Below are positions 52,955-62,080 of a stretch of 64,000 bases of DNA, in pieces. Under the pieces are notes generated by a model. That model searched no databases. It saw only the letters and a program-made list of their open reading frames with translations, and had not been told where the DNA came from. The translations under genes were made by a program, and so were the position numbers. Position 1 is the stretch's first letter. Each line of letters starts with the position of its first letter. Source of the DNA: Hymenobacter roseosalivarius DSM 11622 (GTDB lineage: Bacteria; Bacteroidota; Bacteroidia; Cytophagales; Hymenobacteraceae); contig NZ_FWWW01000104.1 of NCBI RefSeq assembly GCF_900176135.1, forward strand, positions 62,001 to 126,000, in the 5' to 3' direction.

Positions 52955-54037
52955 CTACGGCCGACGATTAACCGCGTTCAAATCTTCAAACGCTTGCTTC
53001 AAGCGCGCCGCAAATGTCTCTTCACCTTTACGCAGCCACACGCGCGGGTCGTAGTACTTCTTGTTGGGCGAATCCGCGCCATCGGGGTTGCCGATCTGGC
53101 CTTGCAGGTAGTCTTCGTTCTTCTTGTAGTAGTCCTTAATGCCTTCCCACAGTGCCCACTGCAAATCCGTGTCGATGTTCATCTTGATGGCACCGTAGCT
53201 GATGGCCTCGCGAATTTCCTCCTGGCTGGAGCCTGAGCCGCCGTGGAACACAAAGTCGATGGGCAGGGCCTCGGTGATGTTATGCTTCTGGCGCAGAAAC
53301 TCCTGCGAATTGTGCAGAATTTTGGGTTGCAGCTTCACGTTGCCGGGTTTGTAGACGCCGTGCACGTTGCCGAATGCTGCCGCGATGGTAAAGCGCGGGC
53401 TGATGGCGCTCAGTTGTTCGTAGGCGTAGGCCACTTCCTCGGGTTGGGTATACAGCTTGGAGCTATCGACGTCGGAGTTGTCGACGCCGTCTTCCTCGCC
53501 GCCGGTTACGCCCAGTTCGATTTCCAGGGTCATCCCGATCTTGCTCATGCGCTCCAGGTAGCGCTTGCAAATTTCGATGTTCTCTTCAATCGGCTCTTCC
53601 GATAAGTCGAGCATGTGGGAGCTGTAGAGCGGCTGGCCATATTGGGCGAAATGCTTCTCGCCAGCTTCCAGCAAGCCATCAATCCAGGTGAGCAGCTTTT
53701 TGGCGGCGTGGTCGGTGTGCAGCACAACGGGCACATCGTACAGCTCAGCCATGAGGTGTACGTGCTGGGCGCCCGAAATGCCCCCCGCGATGCTGGCGCG
53801 CTGGTCGCCATTAGCTATGGACTTGCCGGCAAAGAACTGCGCGCCACCGTTCGAGAACTGAATCATAACCGGCGAATTCACCGCTTTGGCCGTTTCCAGC
53901 ACGGCATTCACCGTGTTGGTACCCGTTACGTTTACGGCCGGCATCGCGTAGGCATTGGCCTTGGCATGACGGAAAAGTGCCTGGATTTCGTCGCCGTGCA
54001 GTACGCCGGCCCGCAGTGCGGTGAGTTGGTCAGTCAT
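52955..54037 (-). CDS. fbaA: Class II fructose-bisphosphate aldolase
   Basis: Splits fructose-1,6-bisphosphate to glyceraldehyde-3-phosphate and dihydroxyacetone phosphate. 360 residues from MTDQLTALRAG (start at 54037; the preceding ATG is adjacent). Zinc ligands and active-site blocks visible: MPAVNVTGTNTVNAVLETA, VVLHTDHAAKKLL with the catalytic Asp and zinc His (about 107-119), ELGVTGGEEDGVDN (about 176-190), AAFGNVHGVYKPGNVKL (zinc His) and FVFHGGSGSSQEEIREAI (zinc His, phosphate loop). It is preceded on its 5' side by the family D palindrome D2 and followed by palindrome C4. Confidence 0.95.
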   Translation of the reverse strand: MTDQLTALRAGVLHGDEIQALFRHAKANAYAMPAVNVTGTNTVNAVLETAKAVNSPVMIQFSNGGAQFFAGKSIANGDQRASIAGGISGAQHVHLMAELYDVPVVLHTDHAAKKLLTWIDGLLEAGEKHFAQYGQPLYSSHMLDLSEEPIEENIEICKRYLERMSKIGMTLEIELGVTGGEEDGVDNSDVDSSKLYTQPEEVAYAYEQLSAISPRFTIAAAFGNVHGVYKPGNVKLQPKILHNSQEFLRQKHNITEALPIDFVFHGGSGSSQEEIREAISYGAIKMNIDTDLQWALWEGIKDYYKKNEDYLQGQIGNPDGADSPNKKYYDPRVWLRKGEETFAARLKQAFEDLNAVNRRP

Positions 54038-54130
54038 CATAAGTAGTGGTGTAAGATCAAAAGATATCGGGTGTGAAGTAGGTGCGGCAATTTCCAATAT
54101 TTTACCGACGAACCAAACCTGAAGGCAAAG

Positions 54131-54246
54131 GTGAGTTGGTGAGTGGTGAAATAGTGAGTTTAACGTTCTGTGTGCGACACTAACGCAGTATGCTCCTCAA
54201 AAACGTCAAACTCACCATTTCACTGGTTCACTACTCACCACTTACT
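54131..54246. repeat. Family D palindrome D2
   Basis: Left arm GTGAGTTGGTGAGTGGTGAA and ATAGTGAGTTTAACG; right arm AACGTCAAACTCACCATTTC, ACTGGTTCACTACTCACCAC. The left arm matches the P12 insertion in RNase P RNA. The right arm includes the stop codon and last residues of the neighbouring glycosidase gene. Confidence 0.85.
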
Positions 54247-56957
54247 CGTGTCAGGCGCAGATAATCCAGCATGGCCTGATTCACCGCGCCGTTCATATTT
54301 TCATTTGCCGGCTCAAACGCCAACGTGAGCGTCTGGGGGCCATTTTCGAGGCGTACCAGCACCGAGTTGGAGAAGCCCCAGTTCGACCACTCTGCTACTC
54401 CGCGCTGGGGCATTACGATGGTTCCCAGCTGTTGCTGACCGTTGCGCAGGGTGCGAATAGCGCATTTGTTCTCCGTATTGATAGGTCCGTTGCCGTTGGA
54501 GTAGCGGAAGTCAACAGCATACAAACCCGCTTCCGGCACCGTCACAGGAATAGCCAGCACCTTATTTTTCGTTTTGCTGATTTCCACGAAACCCTGACCC
54601 GCAAAGCCTTTGTACGGTAAAGTCGCCTTCGGAGCGACAGACTCCAGCTGATAGAGCTGGCTGAACCTCTCGCCATTCACGACCAGCGGCTCGCTGGCAA
54701 ATGATTCGAGGCCCGCTGCATCCACGGCTACCACCTGATACTCAGCGTACGCGGTGGCATCAGCCGGCGATTCTAGCGCCGTGGTAGTGGCTATGGCCTG
54801 GCCATTTTTCAGCACACGGTAGCTCCTTACCCCTTCCTGCTTGGTCCAGGTGAGGCGGTTGCTGGCAAAAGTAACTTCGGGCGTTGCGGGTGAGAATCGG
54901 TTCGCTACCTGATTCACCGGGGCCGTCTGGGGGGCTTTTCCGGCTAATAGAATGCGCACCTTATGGCGGCCGGTAAGCGTAGCCGGGATGGTGGCATTAG
55001 CCAGTGGCTTGTCATCTAAGGTGATGGTCGTTATTTCATTGCCGTAGCCTTCCATCTCCAAGTCCAGCACCGCCCCCCGATACTTGAAGTTTGAAAGCTT
55101 ACGTGGGCCGGCAAATGCCTTCGGCACAAACGGCCGGAATACGAGCTTATCCGCCTGAAAATCCATTCCAAACAGCACCTTGTACACCAGGCTAAGGCTA
55201 CCTGAAAGGCTCCAGAGCATGTTGCTGGAGTTGATTTGGGTGCCGGCAAAGTCGCCGTTCTCGGCCACGAAGTTTTCCTTGTTGGTCAGGAATAAGGCGG
55301 CAGGTCGGTAAATGGCGGAAATGCTTTCCGTCAGGGAGGCATCGTTGCCGACTTTGGCCGCCGCCAGGGCCCAATAGCTTTGCACGAAGGGCCACACCGC
55401 GTTATTATGATAAGGCGGAATGCCCGGTATCTGCGGGTAGATGCAGCTGATGCCGTAGGCCGTGGTGGGCGTTTTTTGCACCACTTGCTGCGCCCGCTCG
55501 CCCTCGGCCACGCCATACAGTACGCTTAGCGCCTCGCCCAGCGCCTCCGCCCGCGGCGACAGTATTTTGTAAGTACGGCCATACAGAAACTGCCCATAAT
55601 AACCCTTGTCAGCCTGCCACAGATGCTTGTTTATGCCTTGCTTGATTTGCTGGGCCAGCTGCTGGTGCTTGCTGGCCACGGCCGGCTCGCCGAGTATCTC
55701 GGCCATCTGGCTTAGCACTACGTTGGCGTGGTAATGCACGACATTCGTGCCCAGCGCCTCCGACTCATAAATATCCACGGGCTGCATCCACTTGGGGTAG
55801 GTTTGCTCGCGCCAATCCAGAAACGACGACTCGCCGCGCACCATGCCAGTCTGGGGGTTGTAAGCGTTCTGCACATCATCCTCAATCGACTTTTTGATAA
55901 TAGGATACACCGTGCGCAGCCACTGCTCATCGCCGGCCACTTTATAGATTTCCCAGGCGGCGGTGGCCCAAATCATCCGATCAGTGGAGCACGGATACGC
56001 GCCGCCCGTGCCCGTATCCTGAATAATACGGCCATCCTTGGATACTTTGCGCAGCAGGCTTTTCATCGCCACATCAGGCTGCAACATGGCCATCGACAGG
56101 ATGATGCTGTAACTGATATCGCGGGTCCAGACGCCGGCCCACTCCTTACCGGTGCGGAAGGTGCTGTCCGGCTCCACGGCCCGCCGCGCTTCCTCCAGCG
56201 CCAGATTATACAGCGCGTCGGCAATCGGATACGCGGAAGTGTATCGCGGCAAGTCATCGGTGTTAATTGACTTCTCCCACTTCCCGGCGGTGGTTTTGGC
56301 GGCCTGGGGGGCATTTAGAGTCAGCGTAACTTCGTAGATGCCATTGCCATCGGGGTCTTTCAGCTCCAGCTCGGGCTTATTCACCAGGTTGTCAAAATCC
56401 CAGCTAAGCGGGGCCGTATTGCCGGCCACGAATACCTGCTTGAAGTCTTCCTTATAAATTTTTTCGCCTTTGAATGTGGTGTAGTAGCCTTGCTTCTTAA
56501 ATGCCGCCAGCACCGGCCGCATGTCCAGCCGAATCTTCATGGGTGTATTGGGGGGCAAATATTTATTGGCCGGCACCGCCCCAGGATCCACGTAGCGCTG
56601 CCCAAACACGATAACCGGCAATTCAGCGGCACTCGCCCCCGCCCGCGGCACGGCAATAAACCGGTGGTCCTGGCCCGGCGCCAGCTCGTTATCCTTGCCG
56701 TTTATACTAAACTTAAAGTTGATTTCCGGGCTCTGAAACGCGTTGGCCGGGCTCTGGTAGTTCGACGTAAGCGACGTGGGCGACAGCACCCGCGCTACGT
56801 GCTTGCCCTGTACCACACTATCGCGATACACGGCGTACGCCTCCGACTTCCATACCGCCCCGGAACTGTCACCCGTATCAGTCGATTGCTGCATCTGACA
56901 AGCACTTAAGAGAGAACAAGCGAGCGCAAAGCCCGCTGGATAGGATAGTTGCTTCAT
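54231..56957 (-). CDS. Six-hairpin (MGH1/GH63-like) glycosidase lipoprotein
   Basis: 908 residues. The signal ends in LLSAC (lipobox, Cys20), placing it at the cell surface or periplasmic face. An N-terminal beta domain (about 25-240) has a NPE-type carbohydrate-module look. The (alpha/alpha)6 catalytic domain (about 250-660) contains EWAGVWTRDISYSIILSMAML (about 265-285), STDRMIWATAAWEIY, GMVRGESSFLDWREQTYPKWMQ (with Glu and Asp candidates), GISCIYPQIPGIPPYHNNAVWPFVQSYWALA (about 485-515) and MLWSLSGSLSLVYKVLFGMDF. A Fn3-like module (about 690-770) and a lectin-like C-terminal domain follow. The substrate is not evident. Its C-terminal VSGE and stop codon come from palindrome D2. Confidence 0.8.
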   Translation of the reverse strand: MKQLSYPAGFALACSLLSACQMQQSTDTGDSSGAVWKSEAYAVYRDSVVQGKHVARVLSPTSLTSNYQSPANAFQSPEINFKFSINGKDNELAPGQDHRFIAVPRAGASAAELPVIVFGQRYVDPGAVPANKYLPPNTPMKIRLDMRPVLAAFKKQGYYTTFKGEKIYKEDFKQVFVAGNTAPLSWDFDNLVNKPELELKDPDGNGIYEVTLTLNAPQAAKTTAGKWEKSINTDDLPRYTSAYPIADALYNLALEEARRAVEPDSTFRTGKEWAGVWTRDISYSIILSMAMLQPDVAMKSLLRKVSKDGRIIQDTGTGGAYPCSTDRMIWATAAWEIYKVAGDEQWLRTVYPIIKKSIEDDVQNAYNPQTGMVRGESSFLDWREQTYPKWMQPVDIYESEALGTNVVHYHANVVLSQMAEILGEPAVASKHQQLAQQIKQGINKHLWQADKGYYGQFLYGRTYKILSPRAEALGEALSVLYGVAEGERAQQVVQKTPTTAYGISCIYPQIPGIPPYHNNAVWPFVQSYWALAAAKVGNDASLTESISAIYRPAALFLTNKENFVAENGDFAGTQINSSNMLWSLSGSLSLVYKVLFGMDFQADKLVFRPFVPKAFAGPRKLSNFKYRGAVLDLEMEGYGNEITTITLDDKPLANATIPATLTGRHKVRILLAGKAPQTAPVNQVANRFSPATPEVTFASNRLTWTKQEGVRSYRVLKNGQAIATTTALESPADATAYAEYQVVAVDAAGLESFASEPLVVNGERFSQLYQLESVAPKATLPYKGFAGQGFVEISKTKNKVLAIPVTVPEAGLYAVDFRYSNGNGPINTENKCAIRTLRNGQQQLGTIVMPQRGVAEWSNWGFSNSVLVRLENGPQTLTLAFEPANENMNGAVNQAMLDYLRLTRVSGE

Positions 56958-57217
56958 ACTGGAAATTTGGAAACAAGTCTTCCTGAATTGGTTCAGCCAA
57001 CGGCTTACTCAACCGCAGGGCTCCTCAGGCAAGGTGACGAAAGATAGAGCAGAATCGGCATCCACACAGGCATTTACTGGCGCAATAGCCTCGCTTAGCA
57101 CGGTTAGTTTCTACACAAGATAAGAATGCTGCAAAATGGCCGGCCTAAACCGTAGGAGAATGGGTATACTTTACTTACTTAGCAGTAGGCTTTTCCCTCT
57201 TGCATTTCCGCTCCGCT

Positions 57218-57985
57218 ATGCAGCTTCTACTCTATTGGCGTCGTTGCTCACTCCTGCTGACTTGCCTGCTGGGCCTGAGCGTAGGCGCCACTGCTCAGAA
57301 AAAGCCATTGCCGGGTTACGTCATCACCACAGGTGGCGACACGCTGCTGGGGGCCATCTATCCCACCGACCCGCTGACGCAGCAGTACAAGGTGGAATTT
57401 GTTCCACTGCAAGGCACCCAAAGACACTCGCTGGACGGCTATCAGCTTACCTCCTACACCTATTTTAAGGATCTGGATACGGTGCGCTTCATTTCACTGC
57501 CCTTTCAGAAACGTGGCAGTACGATAAGCCGTGGGTTTTTGCAGCAGGTAGCGGCCGGGGAAGCCCAGCTGTACTACTACAATTCGTCGATTACGTTGCA
57601 ATGGCAGCTGCCCTATACTCCTGTTCCTAGTATTACTAATCTTACTACTCCTAGCCGCGGTATCCCTACTTATTTCAACCCTGGCTACTATACGTATACC
57701 ATGTATAGCACCGCCCCACCCCACGCAAAGTATCCTACGTTTAGTCCGCTGAAACGGCGCGGATTTGGCCGAAACCCCGCACGCACCCTCGTTATTTATC
57801 GGGAAAACGAGAACCACGTGGCCCAGGTTAGCACCTGGAAATTTCCGCAGGATGCCGTCACTTATTTCAGCGACTGTCCGGAGTTGGTTGCCGATTTAAA
57901 AGCCGGCCGCTACCGGTACCGCGACATTCCGCAAATTGTGCGGCGCTACAACACTTGGCATCTTACGCAAAAACCAACGCCCTAG
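57218..57985 (+). CDS. Hypothetical exported protein
   Basis: 255 residues from the ATG at 57218 (MQLLLYWRRCS). A signal peptide ends in GATAQ. The mature N-terminus KKPLPGYVITTGGDTLLGAIYPTDPLTQQYKVEFV (about 29-63) resembles small Bacteroidota exported proteins with a repeated D-T-L/G-x-I pattern, common in proteins of unknown function. The middle is rich in Tyr, Thr and Pro (NLTTPSRGIPTYFNPGYYTY, about 138-157). No recognised family. It precedes the FAD dehydrogenase gene by 40 bases and could be cotranscribed. Confidence 0.7.
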   Translation: MQLLLYWRRCSLLLTCLLGLSVGATAQKKPLPGYVITTGGDTLLGAIYPTDPLTQQYKVEFVPLQGTQRHSLDGYQLTSYTYFKDLDTVRFISLPFQKRGSTISRGFLQQVAAGEAQLYYYNSSITLQWQLPYTPVPSITNLTTPSRGIPTYFNPGYYTYTMYSTAPPHAKYPTFSPLKRRGFGRNPARTLVIYRENENHVAQVSTWKFPQDAVTYFSDCPELVADLKAGRYRYRDIPQIVRRYNTWHLTQKPTP

Positions 57986-58025
57986 GTAAGCCGGAAAGCC
58001 AATTTGTACCTGTTCCCTTCTGCGT

Positions 58026-59678
58026 ATGGAAGCTGATGTTATTGTCATTGGGGCCGGACTGGCGGGGCTGGTAGCGGCCGCAGAGCTTGCCGATGCCGGT
58101 AAGCGCGTACTGCTGCTCGATCAGGAGCCCGAGCAGAGCCTGGGCGGGCAGGCATTCTGGTCGCTGGGGGGCATTTTTCTGGTCGATTCACCCGAGCAGC
58201 GCCGTCTCGGCATTCATGATTCGCACGCCCTGGCCCTGGAAGACTGGCTCGGCACCGCCGCCTTCGACCGCCCCGAGGACAAGTGGCCCCGGCGTTGGGC
58301 TGAGGCCTACGTAGACTTTGCGGCCGGCGAAAAGCGCTCCTGGCTCCATCAGCAGGGCCTGCGTTTTTTTCCGGTGGTAGGCTGGGCCGAACGGGGCGGA
58401 TATGGCGCCATCGGGCACGGCAATTCGGTGCCGCGCTTCCACGTTACGTGGGGCACCGGGCCGGGCGTGGTAGCGCCGTTTGCGCGCCGCGTGCGCGAAG
58501 GGGTAAAACGAGGCTTCATCACTTTCAAATTTCGCCATCGGGTAGAAGAGTTAGTTCTAACCAATGGCGTCGTGAATGGCGTGCTGGGCGAAATCCTGGA
58601 GCCCAGCGACGTGCTGCGCGGGCAGAAAAGCTCCCGCCTGGCCGTCGGCGACTTCGCGTTTTATGCGCAGGCCGTTATCGTAACCTCGGGCGGTATTGGG
58701 GCCAATCATGCGCTGGTGCGGCAGAACTGGCCCACGCGCCTCGGCGAGCCGCCTAAAAGCATGCTGTCGGGCGTGCCGGCCCACGTCGATGGGCTCATGC
58801 TGGGCGTTAGCGCCGCGGCTGGGGGGCATTTAATTAATCAGGACCGCATGTGGCACTACCCGGAAGGCATTCAGAACTGGAACTCCATCTGGCCCAATCA
58901 CGGCATCCGCGTTCTGCTGGGTCCTTCGTCGCTGTGGCTCGATGCCCACGGCAACCGCCTGCCGGTGCCCCTGTTCCCCGGCTTCGACTCGCTGGGCACG
59001 CTGCGGCACCTGCGCCAAACGGGCCACGACTACAGCTGGTTTGTACTTACGCAGAGCATTCTGCGCAAAGAATTTGCCCTTTCCGGCTCGGAGCAGAACC
59101 CTGATCTGACTAATAAAGACTGGCGCCAAACTCTTGGGCGCGCCTTTGGCAAAGCCGCGCCTGCGCCCGTCGAAGCCTTCAAAGAACACGGTGCCGACTT
59201 TGTGGTACGCGACAACCTCGCCGACCTGGTGCGGGGCATGAACGCCCTGACAGAGCAGCCACTCATCGACTTTACATTACTGGAGCGCGAAATCCGGGCC
59301 CGCGACCGGCAGTTGGACAATCCATTCAGCAAAGACAGCCAGATTACGGCTATTCGGGGGGCACGCAAGTACCTGGGGGACAAACTTATCCGCACGGCCA
59401 AACCCCATCGTCTGCTTGATCCGGCGGCTGGGCCGCTCATAGCGGTGCGCCTGCACATCATCACCCGCAAAACGCTGGGCGGCCTGGAAACGGACCTTTC
59501 CGGCCGGGTGCTCAACACGGAGGGCAACCCCGTGCGCGGCCTGTACGCGGCGGGTGAAGTAGCGGGCTTCGGCGGCGGCGGTATGCATGGCTACCGGGCC
59601 CTGGAGGGCACTTTTCTGGGCGGCTGCCTTTTTTCGGGCCGCGTAGCCGGCCGGGCCGCCGCGCAAGCGGTTATTTAG
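58026..59678 (+). CDS. FAD-binding dehydrogenase (KstD/fumarate-reductase-like)
   Basis: 550 residues, a flavoprotein oxidoreductase. N-terminal FAD-binding loop VIVIGAGLAGLVAAAELADAGKRVLLLDQE (about 5-34), followed by LGGQAFWSLGGIF, then HGNSVPRFHVTWGTG (about 138-152), VTSGGIGANHALVRQNWP (about 217-234) and a C-terminal GLYAAGEVAGFGGGGMHGYRALEGTFLGG (about 508-536), the second dinucleotide-binding block. It belongs to the FAD-dependent dehydrogenase group that includes 3-ketosteroid dehydrogenase and fumarate reductase flavoproteins; the substrate is unknown. No electron-transfer partner is adjacent. Cytoplasmic by sequence. Confidence 0.88.
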   Translation: MEADVIVIGAGLAGLVAAAELADAGKRVLLLDQEPEQSLGGQAFWSLGGIFLVDSPEQRRLGIHDSHALALEDWLGTAAFDRPEDKWPRRWAEAYVDFAAGEKRSWLHQQGLRFFPVVGWAERGGYGAIGHGNSVPRFHVTWGTGPGVVAPFARRVREGVKRGFITFKFRHRVEELVLTNGVVNGVLGEILEPSDVLRGQKSSRLAVGDFAFYAQAVIVTSGGIGANHALVRQNWPTRLGEPPKSMLSGVPAHVDGLMLGVSAAAGGHLINQDRMWHYPEGIQNWNSIWPNHGIRVLLGPSSLWLDAHGNRLPVPLFPGFDSLGTLRHLRQTGHDYSWFVLTQSILRKEFALSGSEQNPDLTNKDWRQTLGRAFGKAAPAPVEAFKEHGADFVVRDNLADLVRGMNALTEQPLIDFTLLEREIRARDRQLDNPFSKDSQITAIRGARKYLGDKLIRTAKPHRLLDPAAGPLIAVRLHIITRKTLGGLETDLSGRVLNTEGNPVRGLYAAGEVAGFGGGGMHGYRALEGTFLGGCLFSGRVAGRAAAQAVI

Positions 59679-60162
59679 CCGTGACAGGAATGATAGTCCC
59701 TGCTGATTAACTTACACAGCATCATGAGCGCGCTAGCAACGCGTAGTTGCGGATGTTATAAGGGTAACCGACGCTGTTTAGCCTGTTATCCTTATCCTGA
59801 CGACGAAAGGACCCTCTCACTGCGGGGCGGCCAGCGTATCTAGGTCATGTTTTTCAGCAAGCAGATCCTCTCGTTGTCGGGATGACAAATGAACGATAAA
59901 GGCATAAGCAGGCGTTTCTACCGCTGCACGGGCTTTTTGCAGCCCTGGGTTAACTGGTTCTTACAGTTGAGTAGCGTACCTTAGCAGGTGGGCGAGCAGA
60001 AAAACAGAGGCGGCGAGGCAATACTAAGATCATTACAACACCTCACTAACTAAGGCAAAGCAAACGCGTAAGCAGGCCAATACCCGGGTATGATTCTGGT
60101 ACGAAGACTCCCGACACTTGCCCCCAGACACTCTTTTCAAATTAACTTCTCAGTACAGATTT
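59679..60162. other. Gap of about 480 bases with a family E palindrome
   Basis: No gene seen. A degenerate palindrome lies at 59792-59886; the rest has no clear promoter. A -7-like TACCTTAG near 59978 is weak. Confidence 0.4.
59792..59886. repeat. Family E degenerate palindrome
   Basis: TTATCCTGACGACGAAAGGA at the left; complement of the right end reads TCATCCCGACAACGAGAGGA (about 18 of 23 matches). The ends CCTGACGACGA/CGTTGTCGGGATGAC are a distinct motif from families A-D. Confidence 0.6.
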
Positions 60163-60702
60163 ATGCACGGTCATATTTTCATGCTGCTAAAACGCTACGT
60201 TCAAACGCAGTACGACCATAGCACCTGGCTTAAGCTTATGAACAATGCTGGCCTGGAAAAGCTGGAATTTGATCATAAAACAGTATACCCCGACAAACAC
60301 ATTTACGATCTTGTGGGTCAGGCTGCTGAGATGACAGGCCTCTCGGCTGGTGAGCTGCAAGAGAAGTTTGGCGAGTACCTCGTGCCCGATCTGATGTTTA
60401 TGTATCAGAAGCACATACAGCCCGAGTGGAAAACGCTCGACATGATTGAGAATACGGAGATGACAATGCACAAGCAGGTGCGCAGTGAGCACACCGAGAA
60501 TAGTCCGCCTGTACTCAAAGTGCAGCGCCTGGGTGAAAACGAGCTGGTCATCGATTATGTATCGTCGCGGCGCATGAGCGGCTTGGCGGTGGGCATCGTG
60601 CGCGGTTTGGCCACGTATTTCGACGAGGCCGACCGGATTGACGTGCTGCCCACCACCAGCGAGGACGGCGAGCAGGTAAGCATTCATGTGCGGCGGCGGT
60701 AG
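60163..60702 (+). CDS. Stand-alone H-NOX (HNOB) haem sensor
   Basis: 179 residues from the ATG at 60163 (MHGHIFMLLKRYVQTQYD), the family's N-terminus; the frame is open 15 codons upstream. The haem pocket has His103 (MTMHKQVRSEH) as proximal ligand and the propionate-binding Tyr132-x-Ser134-x-Arg136 (DYVSSRRMSG). These identify a haem domain that binds NO and, in some relatives, O2. Typical H-NOX proteins work with a histidine kinase or diguanylate cyclase; none is adjacent here, so its partner must be elsewhere or it acts alone. Length (about 180) fits a single-domain H-NOX. Confidence 0.92.
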   Translation: MHGHIFMLLKRYVQTQYDHSTWLKLMNNAGLEKLEFDHKTVYPDKHIYDLVGQAAEMTGLSAGELQEKFGEYLVPDLMFMYQKHIQPEWKTLDMIENTEMTMHKQVRSEHTENSPPVLKVQRLGENELVIDYVSSRRMSGLAVGIVRGLATYFDEADRIDVLPTTSEDGEQVSIHVRRR

Positions 60703-60895
60703 CGACGCGTATTCGCGTTTTACTATTGGGTAATTCGCCGCGTATGTTTCCTGAGCAAGCTCAACGCTAGTGAAAGTAGCTGGGGAGATAAATATCTTTT
60801 TTGCCTGCATGCACGTTCTAGGGTCCTTGATGTACCGACTGTACTATTCCGCAACGGCTTGCACTCAGGTTATTTCTGATCCTAAAACCAGCTTC

Positions 60896-61648
60896 ATGTC
60901 TATAAAAATCACCGCCCGCAGCTTTCTTTTTGCTCTTTCATTTAGTCTGTTAGGTTGTAGCTCCGGCAGCTCCAATGCTGATCCGGAACCTACGCCTGCA
61001 CCAGCCCCCGCTCCTACTCCAGCGGCTCCCATCACCTACAAAATCACCTACGCCGGCAACAGTCTGCTTTCCGGCTACCTGGGCTTCGTCATCGACAATA
61101 AGATCATGGCGGAGGTCAAGGCCCAGGGTGGCACCAGTTTAGGGGCGGGCACCATGGAAAACTTCTCGGTAGCTAACTACGTCACCCCGCAGGTACTGGA
61201 TCAGATGCCGAAAATCAATGCTGCCTTCGACCCCACCAAGGACGTGAACGTGCTGGTGCTGTGGGAAGGCACCAACCATATTTACTACGGTGCCACGGCC
61301 AAGCAAGCCGAGGAGTCACTGCTGGAAGTATCCCGCCGGGCGCGGGCCGCGCATCCTCAGTGGAAAATCGTGGTGGGCACCTTGTTGCCTCGTTCAGAAG
61401 ATGACTACCCCGCCACCCAGGAGCGCGACCGTCTGGCCGTGAATGTTGCCCTACGGGCCACCAAAGCTAGTGGCAACACCCTGTTTCATGAGCTGGCCGA
61501 CGTAGCGCTGGATAACCGCGTAGGCCCAGGTGGCACCGAGAAAGACAAAACCTACTACGCCGACCTGGTGCACCTAAACGACGCCGGGCAACAAGTAGTA
61601 GCCCCCATTTTCGCTAAGTCAATTGTAGCCGCCATCAAGCAGAAGTAG
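60896..61648 (+). CDS. SGNH/GDSL hydrolase-like lipoprotein
   Basis: 250 residues from the ATG at 60896 (MSIKITARSFLFAL). The signal ends in LLGC (Cys20), followed by a Pro/Ala-rich linker (about 30-47). The rest follows the SGNH fold in a relaxed form: TYAGNSLLSGYLGFVIDNK (Ser position, block I-like), VLVLWEGTNHIYYGATAKQ (block III-like with Gly-x-Asn), and the terminal YYADLVHLNDAGQQVVAPIFA with Asp-x-x-His (block V), so a lipase/esterase-type activity on a sugar ester or cell-wall substrate is likely. The substrate is unknown. Family C palindrome C5 follows. Confidence 0.85.
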   Translation: MSIKITARSFLFALSFSLLGCSSGSSNADPEPTPAPAPAPTPAAPITYKITYAGNSLLSGYLGFVIDNKIMAEVKAQGGTSLGAGTMENFSVANYVTPQVLDQMPKINAAFDPTKDVNVLVLWEGTNHIYYGATAKQAEESLLEVSRRARAAHPQWKIVVGTLLPRSEDDYPATQERDRLAVNVALRATKASGNTLFHELADVALDNRVGPGGTEKDKTYYADLVHLNDAGQQVVAPIFAKSIVAAIKQK

Positions 61649-61654
61649 AGGCGC

Positions 61655-61985
61655 GCCGGCCGTCCAACGCGGGCCTCCCTCCCCAGCCCCCTCCAACGAT
61701 GGGCCTCCCCCCCGGCCCCCTCTCCCAAAAAGAGGGGGAGCCTGACGCCCGGCCTACGCAGCCCCTTCGGCTCTCGCCTCAGGCACTGCTACCATATTAG
61801 CCGTAGAACTATCTTCTTCTACATAGAGAAGCCCACGACACTCAGTCGTGGGCTTTTTGCTGTTAATCGAGATGCGGTAGCGGTTGAGGAGGCGGCAGCC
61901 GACGCAGCCGCGTAGGCCGAGCGGCTGGCTCCCCCTCTTTTTGGGAGAGGGGGCCAGGGGGTGAGGCCCATCGTTGGAGAGGGCC
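61655..61985. repeat. Family C palindrome C5, about 330 bp
   Basis: Left arm: CCAACGATGGGCCTCCCCCC, GGCCCCCTCTCCCAAAAAGAGGGGGAGCC (in parts); right arm: the complement ending in GTGAGGCCCATCGTTGG. The middle has a hairpin AGCCCACGACACTCAGTCGTGGGCTTTTT. The structure parallels C4. It lies immediately before the restriction-modification gene. Confidence 0.85.
61829..61860. terminator. Terminator inside palindrome C5
   Basis: AAGCCCACGACACTCAGTCGTGGGCTTTTTGC: stem GCCCACGAC / GTCGTGGGC with a 4-nt loop, followed by T residues. On the complementary strand the A run gives it a weaker T tract. Confidence 0.8.
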
Positions 61986-62080
61986 GAGGGAATCGTTGAA
62001 CCAAAGCCAAGGAATCAAGCCCACATCACCCAAACCCCCTTATCTTCCCGCCCCCATTCCTGCTACCAAATTATCCCTGC

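Noticed and set aside
61655-61985. Attachment site or insertion sequence before the restriction-modification gene
   Set aside because: No transposase or integrase and no clear target duplication; the element matches a palindrome family present elsewhere between ordinary genes.
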